A stretch of DNA of 64,000 nucleotides from UBA1351 sp965140555 (lineage in GTDB: Bacteria > Bacillota > Clostridia > Lachnospirales > Vallitaleaceae): positions 1,736,001-1,800,000 of the forward strand of contig OZ223259.1 of the NCBI GenBank assembly GCA_965140555.1, in the 5' to 3' direction. Below are positions 16,489-24,082 of the stretch, piece by piece; position 1 is the stretch's first letter; every line of letters begins with the position of its first letter. A model generated the notes under the pieces. It was not told the origin of the DNA and made no database searches. It saw nothing but the letters and a program-made list of their open reading frames with translations. The position numbers were made by a program, and so were the translations under genes.

Positions 16489-17928
16489 CTAATTCACCTC
16501 ATTTAGTGTTTGGATGGTTTTTTCCATTCCGTCATTAAGAATAGCTTCCACATATCCCGCCACCTTTTGTGTCATGTCCGGAATATGGTTTAGATTGCCG
16601 TCCCAGTTTGCTTCGTATCCCAATACTGCAGTAACAATACGGTCAATATTCTCACGACTTCCGTCGAAATCTTCCCATACGTTGGCATACAATTCAAGAA
16701 TATCCGGATTATCATTGGTTTCGATCGCTTGTCCATTATAGGATTTGCTATAGAATACAATATAAGACGCTAATGCGAATACAAGGCGTTCCGGTAAACG
16801 GTTAAATTTATCTAGATAACCCACAACAGAAGGTAATACTCGTGTTCTGTATTTGCTCATACTGTTTAGTGAAATACTCATCAAATAGTGTTTGATAAAT
16901 GGGTTTTTGAAACGTTCAATAACTTCTTTTGCAAAAGTTTCCAACTCTTCCTTAGATAAACTAAGTGTCGGAATAATTTCCTCATAGATTGCTTTTGTTA
17001 AGAATTTGTTGATAACAGGATCTTCAACTGATTCACGTACAGTGCGCACACCATAAAGGTATCCAACCGGCACTAATGTTGTATGGGCTCCGTTAAGGAT
17101 CCGTACTTTTCGCATCTTATATGGTGTTACATCATCCACAAAGATGGCATTACATCCTTCTTGATTTGCCGGGAAGATGGCTTGAATTTTTTCATCCCCT
17201 TGAATGACCCAAAGATTGAATTGTTCACTTTCTACCACTAAGTTATCTTTATAGCCAATTTCTTCCCATACTTGTTCAATGGTTTCACGAGGATAACCCG
17301 GAACAATTCTATCTACCAATGTGTTACAGAAAGTGTTCGCTTCAAGAATCCACGCTTTAAAATCCGCATCAAGATTCCATAACTCAACATATTGTAGAAC
17401 GGCCTCTTTCAAGTGGTCTGCATTCTTATCAATCAACTCACATGGAAGAAGGACAAACCCTTTACTGCGGTCTCCATCTACATAATTATAGCGTTCAAGT
17501 AATAAGCGTGTCAATTTACCGGGGAAGGTAACATCGGCATCATCATCCATTGTATCTTCTGCATTAAATGTAATTCCGGCTTCTGTTGTATTGGATACAA
17601 TCACTTCTGCTGTATCAATGCGAGCCAAATCTAAGTATGCTTTGAAGTCTGCATAAGGATTTAGTGCACACTCAATGGAGTCATTCTTATAGAATTCACT
17701 AACTGCTTCTCCATTTTTAATGCCTTTCATGAAATGTGTATATGTACAGTCTTGATCATTCAACATGCCGATAAGTCCACGATCGAGAGGTTGTACCACT
17801 GCTATTCCTCCATTATAACCGCCTTTATCATTCATTTTCTGAATCATCCAATCCACGAATGCACGTAAGAAATTACCTTCTCCGAATTGAATGACTTTAA
17901 TAGGTCTGTTTGACATAGTTTTCACCAC
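16489..17928 (-). CDS. uxaB: Tagaturonate reductase (altronate oxidoreductase)
   Basis: The 479-aa protein is a long-chain mannitol dehydrogenase-family polyol dehydrogenase. The N-terminal Rossmann region is VIQFGEGNFLRAFVDWMIQ, followed by EVIVSNTTEAGITF, LLPCELIDKNADHL, the NTFCNTLVDRIVPGYPR segment and RILNGAHTTLVPVGYL with the catalytic Lys/Asn/His region of the family. It reduces tagaturonate to D-altronate with NADH. The GTG at 17928 is chosen (AAAGGAA just upstream); an in-frame ATG four codons on is the alternative. It is the first gene of the uxa operon, divergent from an AraC-type regulator. Confidence 0.93.
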   Translation of the reverse strand: MVKTMSNRPIKVIQFGEGNFLRAFVDWMIQKMNDKGGYNGGIAVVQPLDRGLIGMLNDQDCTYTHFMKGIKNGEAVSEFYKNDSIECALNPYADFKAYLDLARIDTAEVIVSNTTEAGITFNAEDTMDDDADVTFPGKLTRLLLERYNYVDGDRSKGFVLLPCELIDKNADHLKEAVLQYVELWNLDADFKAWILEANTFCNTLVDRIVPGYPRETIEQVWEEIGYKDNLVVESEQFNLWVIQGDEKIQAIFPANQEGCNAIFVDDVTPYKMRKVRILNGAHTTLVPVGYLYGVRTVRESVEDPVINKFLTKAIYEEIIPTLSLSKEELETFAKEVIERFKNPFIKHYLMSISLNSMSKYRTRVLPSVVGYLDKFNRLPERLVFALASYIVFYSKSYNGQAIETNDNPDILELYANVWEDFDGSRENIDRIVTAVLGYEANWDGNLNHIPDMTQKVAGYVEAILNDGMEKTIQTLNEVN

Positions 17929-17945
17929 TTATTCCTTTCCGAACA

Positions 17946-17967
17946 ATTATACCAAGCTTTTCGCTTG
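17946..17967 (-). promoter_or_regulatory. Probable uxaB promoter with inverted repeat in place of -35
   Basis: On the minus strand a perfect TATAAT lies 18 nt upstream of the uxaB GTG. No good -35 hexamer is present at 17 bp; instead CAAGC-GAAAA-GCTTG occupies 17953-17967. That is what an activator-dependent promoter would look like, with the divergent AraC protein as the obvious candidate. Confidence 0.45.
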
Positions 17968-18017
17968 TCTCTATTATCAGTGTATCCCTCTTATGTTCAT
18001 TCCTCAATCACCAGCTT

Positions 18018-18046
18018 TTGACAAACTATACATTTTTTGACATAAT
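18018..18046 (+). promoter_or_regulatory. SigA-type promoter of the AraC regulator
   Basis: TTGACA, 17 bp, CATAAT, followed by a ~25-nt leader to the ATG at 18078. It diverges from the uxaB promoter. Confidence 0.7.
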
Positions 18047-18077
18047 GAAGGCATATTAACTGGAAAGGATATCCTCT

Positions 18078-19298
18078 ATGGAATTCAATATGGATTTTAA
18101 TAACGAACAACAACTGTATATTACTAATCTACTGAGTGAAACATTGCCTGAAGGCCATCAACGCAATAGTCGTTTAGAAAGCCTCCACATCGATCCTCAA
18201 GGCCCTTATATCATTCTTCAACTCATGCTCAGTAATGCCATGAAAAAATATATTAACGGATTGGATAATGAGGCCATCAATGCATGGAAAAATCAGTTTC
18301 ATTCACGTATGAAAGAAACGTTTAGCCAAGTTGATTCAAACCTTGTCTGTATTTTGAATTTACAACCTTTCACAAGAACACTTGTACTATCTATTCAAGA
18401 TATTAGTATCCTTTCTTCCCTATTTAATCGATTATCCGATATCATGAATGACCATTATCAAACAACTGTTTTAGGTTGCTTCGGAAGTGTCTGCTCTTCA
18501 TTTTTTGACATTGGTAACTCCTACAAAACGGCGCGACGTCTTCAAGAATATCATTATGTTATTGGCATGGGTTCCTATGCATTTTTTGATACCTTCACCA
18601 TGGCCGACGAATATTCTCTCGTTGAATACAAGTATATCCATCATTTTGAGTCCCTCTTCCGTTCCAAACAATGGATTCAACTCTATGATCTACTGGATAA
18701 GGTTCATGACGCCCTCGTTGAACATCATGTTAACGACTCCAAGTCTTCTTATATCTACAAGGAAATCTTTAGCATTACCATACGACAGCTTTTTGACCAA
18801 TCAAATGCCTTTGCTGACACTATACAAGCTTTGAATGAAGCTATTACCATGTTCGACCACCAATTTGATGATTTAATGGATGTCCATCATTTCTATTTGG
18901 AGATTTTACGCCAAATAACAGAAGAAAGTAATCCTGATTTTATCCACCTTCATATTAAAAAAGCTCTTCGTTATATCCATGACCATTATATGGATCCCAT
19001 TAGTCTCAATAGTATGTCTGATACACTTGGTATTTCTACTGCCTATTTTTCCCGACTTTTCCGACAACAGACCGGCATTAATTTTAAAGAATACCTGACC
19101 AAGTATCGTATGAAAAACGCAAAAAGGGCACTGCAGGCCACCCATAAGGACATTAAAAATATTGCCCACGATGTTGGGTACCCCAGTGCCACTCAATTCA
19201 GTCGTGCCTTTAAAAATGCAGAAGGCATGACACCAACAGAATTCCGCCTAACAACAAACCAATCCGATACTTCTACAACATCTGCAACTTTCAAATAA
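18078..19298 (+). CDS. AraC-family regulator, probable activator of the uxa operon
   Basis: The 406-aa protein carries a C-terminal AraC double helix-turn-helix (residues ~300-400: ALRYIHDHYMDPISLNSMSDTLGISTAYFSRLFRQQTG, then IKNIAHDVGYPSATQFSRAFKNAEGMTPTEFR). The first ~290 residues are not a recognised ligand domain; they resemble the middle region of YesN-type regulators (GCFGSVCSSFFDIGNSYKTARRLQ). It is transcribed divergently from uxaB, and the 149-bp intergenic region holds both promoters. That arrangement suggests local control of hexuronate use, with a uronate intermediate as signal. AAAGGAT precedes the start. Confidence 0.85.
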   Translation: MEFNMDFNNEQQLYITNLLSETLPEGHQRNSRLESLHIDPQGPYIILQLMLSNAMKKYINGLDNEAINAWKNQFHSRMKETFSQVDSNLVCILNLQPFTRTLVLSIQDISILSSLFNRLSDIMNDHYQTTVLGCFGSVCSSFFDIGNSYKTARRLQEYHYVIGMGSYAFFDTFTMADEYSLVEYKYIHHFESLFRSKQWIQLYDLLDKVHDALVEHHVNDSKSSYIYKEIFSITIRQLFDQSNAFADTIQALNEAITMFDHQFDDLMDVHHFYLEILRQITEESNPDFIHLHIKKALRYIHDHYMDPISLNSMSDTLGISTAYFSRLFRQQTGINFKEYLTKYRMKNAKRALQATHKDIKNIAHDVGYPSATQFSRAFKNAEGMTPTEFRLTTNQSDTSTTSATFK

Positions 19299-19301
19299 TG
19301 A

Positions 19302-20231
19302 CTATACCGATGTAATAATTGCTTGTTGTCGCATGCCTTCAATCGTATCTAAATCTAACTGTGGATAACCATCCACACTAATGGTCTTTGTTGCACACGC
19401 TACCGCAAAGGCCAATGCATCTTTTATATGCATTTCCTTCTCTAATCCATATACAAATCCTGCCACCATAGAATCTCCGGCACCCACTGTAGAAAGAATT
19501 GTCGTCGGTATTGCTGCGCAATGATACGCTACATCCTTACTTACAAGAAGGCTACCGTCCCCCCCCATGGAAACCAATACGTAGGTCACTCCATAGGTGT
19601 CTATAATCTTCCTTGCTGCATCCCGAATAGATTCTGTATCTTCTAATTCACAGCCTAATGCATTCTCCAGTTCGTGAATATTGGGCTTAATCATAAATGG
19701 ATGTGCTTTAAGTCCTTCAGTAAGGAGTTCACCGTCTGCATCCAAAACAACTCGAAGCCGATCACCATATAATTGGGTCAATTTGGCATATATATCAACA
19801 GGCACTCCGGTGGGAACCGATCCACTCATAATCAAGTAATCACTGTCTGCAACGAGTTCTTTTAAGGCTGTTATTACAGCCTGTATATTCTCTTCATTGA
19901 CAACGACACCTGACTCATTAATGTTCGTGGTACGGTTCAACTCTTCCTCTACCAAAACCATATTGGTACGTGTTCTACCCGGAACGCTAATTTCCTGAAC
20001 AGTCATATGGTCCTTATGAAAATAATCCATTACAGCTTTTCTATTCGCCTCTCCCAAAATGGTTACATTCACTACATGGCAATTAAATCCGGTCAATATT
20101 CGACCTACATTAATGCCCTTTCCTCCTAAATCTTCTCGAATATCTCCTACACGGTTTACTTCACCGAAAGAAATAGTCCCCGTCTTTACCGTACGGTCCA
20201 AAGCCGGGTTCAATGTTAATGTCGTTATCAT
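19302..20231 (-). CDS. PfkB-family hexose kinase, 1-phosphofructokinase/tagatose-6-P kinase type
   Basis: The 309-aa protein starts at the ATG at 20231 (GAGGAG upstream), five residues inside the longer frame. It has the FruK/LacC-type N-terminus (LTLNPALDRT), the ribokinase-family GGKGINVGRIL, the MSGSVPTGV segment and the C-terminal anion hole/catalytic base motif STVGAGDSMVAGF. FruK phosphorylates fructose-1-phosphate; LacC acts on tagatose-6-phosphate. No PTS genes lie nearby, so the substrate is open. The gene is convergent with the AraC regulator, their ends only 3 bp apart, and next to the uxa cluster. KDG kinase is also PfkB family, but this sequence looks FruK-like. Confidence 0.85.
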   Translation of the reverse strand: MITTLTLNPALDRTVKTGTISFGEVNRVGDIREDLGGKGINVGRILTGFNCHVVNVTILGEANRKAVMDYFHKDHMTVQEISVPGRTRTNMVLVEEELNRTTNINESGVVVNEENIQAVITALKELVADSDYLIMSGSVPTGVPVDIYAKLTQLYGDRLRVVLDADGELLTEGLKAHPFMIKPNIHELENALGCELEDTESIRDAARKIIDTYGVTYVLVSMGGDGSLLVSKDVAYHCAAIPTTILSTVGAGDSMVAGFVYGLEKEMHIKDALAFAVACATKTISVDGYPQLDLDTIEGMRQQAIITSV

Positions 20232-20276
20232 GGAATCACTCCTCATCCGTCATAAATATGTCTGTCTATTGTCGGT

Positions 20277-21134
20277 TCATACTTCTAATAAAACGCCTTC
20301 TTCTTCAATAATATCTGCTACCTCTGACATAATCTCAGACATTGCCTGTTCGTCCAACTCCAACAACTTGGCCGATTCTGTAAAAAACTCATACGCAAGT
20401 CCGTCAATACCGATATGGATGCCCATCATCATAACTAAGCTATCTGCAATATGTGTCATTGCAACAAGCTTTGGATTCAGAAAAGCAATGCCCGGATTAT
20501 GATGACAAGCTATCACTTCCACCAACTCTTCCGGAAGATTCCATTTACGTGCTATCATTGCTCCGATTTGTCCATGGTGATAGCCTAAGACTATCTCTTC
20601 GGCAACGATAAATGGCCGATTTTCAACCTCGACTAAGCGGTATATTTCTTCATATGCATCGCTAACATACTGATCCAAAACCACTTTACCAATATCCCTT
20701 AATAGACCTGCTGTATAGGCCTGATCTGGTTTTTTATATGAAACTTTCTTTGCAATAGTCCGTGCCATGATTGCTGATATCTGTGATTGTTTCCAAAGCG
20801 CTTCTTTTTCTAGTGCATAACCTCGTAATTCTCGATTCATAACTGTCCCCGCTATCGTTGACAATACCATAGCATGGATAGCATCAAATCCGAGTACAAC
20901 GGCCGCCTCACTTACCGTTTGAATTTCTCGACGTCCCCTGTAAAAAGCCGAATTCGCCAGACGAAGGACATCTGTTGTAAGACCTTGGTCTTTAATGATC
21001 TCTCTTTCCAGGTCTTTAGCCCCTATCGTCTCATCACGTGTTAATTCAAGAATACGCATAATAGTTTGAGGAAAAGGGGGAATTTCCTTCACTTGTTCAA
21101 CAATTTGTTCCATTGTATCTCGTTTTTTATCCAT
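20277..21134 (-). CDS. HDOD-domain signalling protein
   Basis: About 285 aa from the ATG at 21134. The longer frame adds 36 residues lacking any coding character, and a ribosome binding site is weak at both places (GTGAGC at 21134). The HDOD core is clear: EIPPFPQTIMRILELT, DQGLTTDVLRLANSAFYRG, VSEAAVVLGFDAIHAMVLS, AGLLRDIGKVVLDQYV, YHHGQIGAMIARKWNLPEELVEVIACHHNP. HDOD proteins are usually catalytically inactive relatives of HD-GYP domains that act in signalling, often near c-di-GMP or motility systems. It is monocistronic; nothing in its neighbourhood fixes its role. Confidence 0.88.
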   Translation of the reverse strand: MDKKRDTMEQIVEQVKEIPPFPQTIMRILELTRDETIGAKDLEREIIKDQGLTTDVLRLANSAFYRGRREIQTVSEAAVVLGFDAIHAMVLSTIAGTVMNRELRGYALEKEALWKQSQISAIMARTIAKKVSYKKPDQAYTAGLLRDIGKVVLDQYVSDAYEEIYRLVEVENRPFIVAEEIVLGYHHGQIGAMIARKWNLPEELVEVIACHHNPGIAFLNPKLVAMTHIADSLVMMMGIHIGIDGLAYEFFTESAKLLELDEQAMSEIMSEVADIIEEEGVLLEV

Positions 21135-21299
21135 AAGCTCACATATACCTTTCGACTTGGGTATGAAAGTGCTTCTATATAATAAGTATACATGAATTTT
21201 GTTAACATTCAATGAATAAAAAGACTGAAAACAAAAAAACAATATTCATCCAGCTGTGAAAGTTCTCTTATCCTTTTGAGAGTTGTATAGAACTCATCT

Positions 21300-21518
21300 T
21301 TATAAAGGACAACTACTGCATAGCTTGAAACAAATATATCTTGATGCTTTTATGATGGCATTAAACATTGGAAGCGTATCTTCATTCATACGATTCCAAT
21401 ATCTTGATATTGTTAACGGTAAAGCAAGTGCAGTTTTTCCGAGAATATTTGTAAACACAGGCTCATTTGTAAGCTCATCAGCATCGTCATCTTCGAAATA
21501 ACCGGCGATGATTTTTTT
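21300..21518 (-). pseudogene. IS1380-family transposase remnant
   Basis: On the minus strand a ~70-codon open frame reads IIAGYFEDDDADELTNEPV, then FTNILGKTALALPLTISRY and NRMNEDTLPMFN, which is characteristic of the region near the N-terminus of IS1380-type transposases. It has no start codon, begins after a stop (TAG followed by seven A) and ends early at a TAA (21300-21302), so only a small internal fragment remains. I saw no terminal inverted repeats. It lies between the HDOD gene and the alcohol dehydrogenase and marks a past insertion or recombination point. Confidence 0.6.
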
Positions 21519-21594
21519 CTATTGTTTTAGCTTCACTTATTAAGTGAAAAGCAAACGTAACCAAAAACACTGCATGAAAGGGAATGTTCTCTCA

Positions 21595-22773
21595 CTATAA
21601 AGCCATTCTATATATTGCTTTCATGTCTTCTTTATTCAGCACCTTGAAATTTCCTATAGTCCTTCGATTTTCAAAGCTGCACTTTTGTGCAAGCTCTTCA
21701 ATCTGTGATTCTGCTAGCTCTATGTGTAAATCGCCTATTTTAGTCGGCATACCAAGAAAAACAAAAAATTCTTCCAAAGCTTCAATTCCTTCAATCGCAG
21801 CCGTTTCAGGGTCAGAAAAATCACAGGGTATATTTAAGACATTGGAAGCAAACTGCATAAACCTGTCAGGATTCTCATTTAATACATACCTTGCCCAACT
21901 TCCCCATATTGCGGCTAATCCGGCACCGTGTGAAACATTGAACATCCCGCTTAGTTCATGTTCTAATTGGTGAGTCGCCCAATCACTTGCCGCCCCACAA
22001 CCCGTTAAATCATTATGTGACAAACTCGAAGCCCACATAATTTCTGCACGAGCTTTATAATTTTCCGGCTCTTTCATTAAAATTTTAGAATTATGAATTA
22101 CAGTACGCATGATACTTTCACTAATCCCATCTGTAACTTCCATTGAAGACTCAGAAGAAAAATATCTCTCCATTGAATGCATTAAAATATCTGTACAACC
22201 ACAAGCTGTCTGCCACTTAGGTAATGTGAAAGTAAGCTCCGGATTCATAAGAACAAACTTACATCTTCCCAAATCAGAATTGCATGCCCTTTTTAAGTTC
22301 CCAGATTCATTCGTAATCATAGAACAATAGCTCATTTCACTTCCTGAAGCAGCTATTGTTAAAACCGCCCCAACAGGTAAGCATGCAGCAGGCTTTCTTT
22401 TACCATTATAGAAATCCCAGACATCACCTTCATTTGCCACACCATATGCAATTGCTTTCGCAGTATCAATGACGCTTCCTCCTCCAACGGCAAGAATAAA
22501 ATCGATCTGTTCATTCCTGCAAAGATTGATACCCTCGTATACTTTGGATAACACTGGATTTGGCACAACTCCTCCTAAAGAGATAAAAGATATACCGGAT
22601 TCTGACAACGAACTATATATGCGTTCTAAAAGGCCAGAACGTTCTGCGCTATTCCCTCCAAAAAGCACAAGTGCTTTTTTACACTCAAATGAACAAATTA
22701 ATGTTCCTACTTGTTTTTCTGTTTCCTTTCCAAAAATAACTCGTGTAGGGGCATAATACTCAAAATTTTTCAT
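21595..22773 (-). CDS. Iron-containing alcohol dehydrogenase (butanol dehydrogenase-like)
   Basis: The 392-aa protein opens with NFEYYAPTRVIFGKETEKQVG, as in NADPH-dependent butanol dehydrogenase BdhA/YqdH. It shows the nucleotide-binding loop AVGGGSVIDTAKAIAYG, ASGSEMSYCSMIT and the metal-binding His residues in MERYFSS and ELSGMFNVSHGAGLAAI. It reduces aldehydes to alcohols in the cytoplasm, or detoxifies reactive aldehydes. It is transcribed divergently from a MerR-type regulator and has the elongated 19-bp spacer promoter that MerR proteins act on, so aldehyde- or redox-triggered induction is likely. The stop lies ~75 bp from the IS1380 remnant. Confidence 0.92.
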   Translation of the reverse strand: MKNFEYYAPTRVIFGKETEKQVGTLICSFECKKALVLFGGNSAERSGLLERIYSSLSESGISFISLGGVVPNPVLSKVYEGINLCRNEQIDFILAVGGGSVIDTAKAIAYGVANEGDVWDFYNGKRKPAACLPVGAVLTIAASGSEMSYCSMITNESGNLKRACNSDLGRCKFVLMNPELTFTLPKWQTACGCTDILMHSMERYFSSESSMEVTDGISESIMRTVIHNSKILMKEPENYKARAEIMWASSLSHNDLTGCGAASDWATHQLEHELSGMFNVSHGAGLAAIWGSWARYVLNENPDRFMQFASNVLNIPCDFSDPETAAIEGIEALEEFFVFLGMPTKIGDLHIELAESQIEELAQKCSFENRRTIGNFKVLNKEDMKAIYRMAL

Positions 22774-22801
22774 GTTTTTCCTCCAATCATTTTATGACAT
22801 T

Positions 22802-22832
22802 AGTGTAAATCCTTGAGTATACTCAAGTGCAA
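22802..22832 (-). promoter_or_regulatory. MerR-type 19-bp-spacer promoter and operator of the alcohol dehydrogenase
   Basis: On the minus strand TTGCAC (-35) and TACACT (-10) are separated by 19 bp, two more than optimal. The spacer is filled by the perfect 16-bp palindrome CTTGAGTATACTCAAG (22812-22827). This is the classic architecture of MerR-activated promoters, where the bound regulator distorts DNA to bring the hexamers into register. Confidence 0.85.
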
Positions 22833-22861
22833 GAAGAATCTTCAGATTTTATAAATAATTC

Positions 22862-22890
22862 TTGACATAGCATATCCTTAGATCTATAAA
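22862..22890 (+). promoter_or_regulatory. SigA-type promoter of the MerR-family gene
   Basis: Perfect TTGACA, a 17-bp spacer and TATAAA, ~45 bp before the MerR-family ATG at 22935. It points away from the alcohol dehydrogenase promoter. Confidence 0.75.
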
Positions 22891-22934
22891 TTATATGTAG
22901 TGATTGATTATTGCCAGGCTGGAGGAGGATATAC

Positions 22935-23324
22935 ATGTACGATACAATTGCACAAGCTTCTAAAAAAACAGGTATTTCCATACATACTTTACGTTATTAT
23001 GATAGAGAAGGGCTACTTCCTTTCATTGAACATTCACCAAACGGAAGCCGTTTATTTAATGAAAACGACTATGAATGGATTGCCGTGTTACAATGCTTAA
23101 AAAACACAGGAATGCCTTTAAAGCAAATTAGAACCTATATGGATTGGTGTATGCAGGGGGATACGACACTCGAAAGAAGACTTGCACTTTTTCAATCTCA
23201 AAAAATTGAAATAGAGCGGCAGTTTAAGGAAATACAAAATTACCAAAAAATTGTGGAATATAAAATTAATTATCTAAAGGGACGTATTGATGGCACAGAA
23301 GAAAAAAGTATAAGTCAATTTTAA
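22935..23324 (+). CDS. MerR-family regulator (AdhR-like)
   Basis: The 129-aa protein starts at the ATG at 22935, with a strong GGAGGAGG 7-8 nt upstream; the longer frame would start before that site. The N-terminal winged HTH is typical (IAQASKKTGISIHTLRYYDREGLLPFI, GSRLFNENDYEWI), followed by FLKNTG-like dimer helix sequence and a coiled coil to the C-terminus. There is no conserved metal-binding cysteine cluster; the single central Cys (DWC) resembles AdhR/NmlR-type aldehyde- or thiol-responsive members. It is divergent from the alcohol dehydrogenase that carries the matching operator. Confidence 0.9.
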   Translation: MYDTIAQASKKTGISIHTLRYYDREGLLPFIEHSPNGSRLFNENDYEWIAVLQCLKNTGMPLKQIRTYMDWCMQGDTTLERRLALFQSQKIEIERQFKEIQNYQKIVEYKINYLKGRIDGTEEKSISQF

Positions 23325-23337
23325 ATATTTATATATA

Positions 23338-23389
23338 AGCTGTAAGGGAAGAGAATTCGTCTTTTAGGTAATTTTCCATTACAGCTTTT
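23338..23389 (+). terminator. Intrinsic terminator of the MerR-family gene
   Basis: AGCTGTAAGGGAA pairs with TTCCATTACAGCT (12 of 13) around a ~23-nt loop, followed by TTTT. It lies 14 bp after the stop codon. Confidence 0.65.
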
Positions 23390-23529
23390 CTGCTATTTTG
23401 CAATCTTTAGTTATTATAATTTTATGTATTATTTTATATTTTATTTTTTTGTTTTGAACCTACTTGAACGTTTATTACCTTAAAACGACCGTTTATTACA
23501 TTTTTGTGTTACTAGCCCCAAAAAAGTGT

Positions 23530-23618
23530 ATACTAGATATCGATGATAGTGGTCGCAGATAACCACAGGGGTTTACCATAAAATTATATAAAAGAGACCA
23601 GTTCACTGGTCTTTTTTT
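23530..23618 (+). ncRNA. Candidate small structured RNA (~77 nt) of unknown type
   Basis: A TATACT (-10-like) element at 23530-23535 is followed by a hairpin GTGGT-CGCAGATA-ACCAC (23550-23567), an ACAGGGGTTTACCATAAA segment, and a strong terminator AGACCAG-TTCA-CTGGTCT with seven T residues (23595-23618). TGGT at 23551-23554 can pair either with ACCA of the hairpin or with the later ACCA (23576-23579), which is switch-like. There is no coding frame in it; the next gene downstream is beyond the MITE array, 465 bp away. It matches no riboswitch consensus that I can name. The -35 region is poor. Confidence 0.35.
23595..23618 (+). terminator. Intrinsic terminator in intergenic region
   Basis: A 7-bp perfect stem, AGACCAG/CTGGTCT, with the tetraloop TTCA and seven T residues. 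It ends no coding gene; it supports a short non-coding transcript starting near 23542. Confidence 0.8.
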
Positions 23619-23631
23619 ATGTCCATTTACT

Positions 23632-24004
23632 GATTAGGTCGACAAAAGCATATAGTTGAACTTTCACATACAATATATTGTTACGAACGCTTCTACGTAA
23701 TCTATATATTGTGTGTGAATTTAGTGAAACTTACTTTTGTCGGGCTAATCATTTACTGATTAGGTCGACAAAAGCATATAGTTGAATTTTCATATACAAT
23801 ATATTGTTACGAACGCTTCTACGTAATCTATATATTGTGTGTGAATTTAGTGAAACTTACTTTTGTCGGGCTAATCATTTACTGATTAGGTCGACAAAAG
23901 CATATAGTTGAATTTTCATATACAATATATTGTTACGAACGCTTCTACGTAATCTATATATTGTATATGAAATTAGGGAGACTTAGTTTTGACACCCTAA
24001 TCAT
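23632..24004. mobile_element. Triple tandem MITE-like palindromic element
   Basis: Three 121-bp copies (23632-23752, 23758-23878, 23884-24004) are each separated and flanked by the same 5-bp sequence TTACT (23627, 23753, 23879 and 24005), giving an exact 126-bp period. Ends are GATTAGGTCGACAAAAG and CTTTTGTCGGGCTAATCAT, and the body folds as a long near-perfect hairpin (TTCACATACAATATATTG...TACG against the reverse complement). The third copy diverges at its right end. Copies share sequence with the element at 14856-14975. The pattern indicates insertion with a 5-bp target duplication and later unequal tandem amplification across it. Confidence 0.9.
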
Positions 24005-24082
24005 TTACTTTTTGTATAATATGTCCTATAATTTTGAGTATCTGATTCAAAACTTATATATATGTTCTTAAGGAAGGTTATT

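Noticed and set aside
21283..21501. Plus-strand open frame of 72 codons
   Set aside because: It is the antisense of the IS1380-like fragment; the similarity lies on the minus strand.
23542..23618. preQ1 or fluoride riboswitch
   Set aside because: Core sequences of these classes are absent, and no gene follows the terminator directly.
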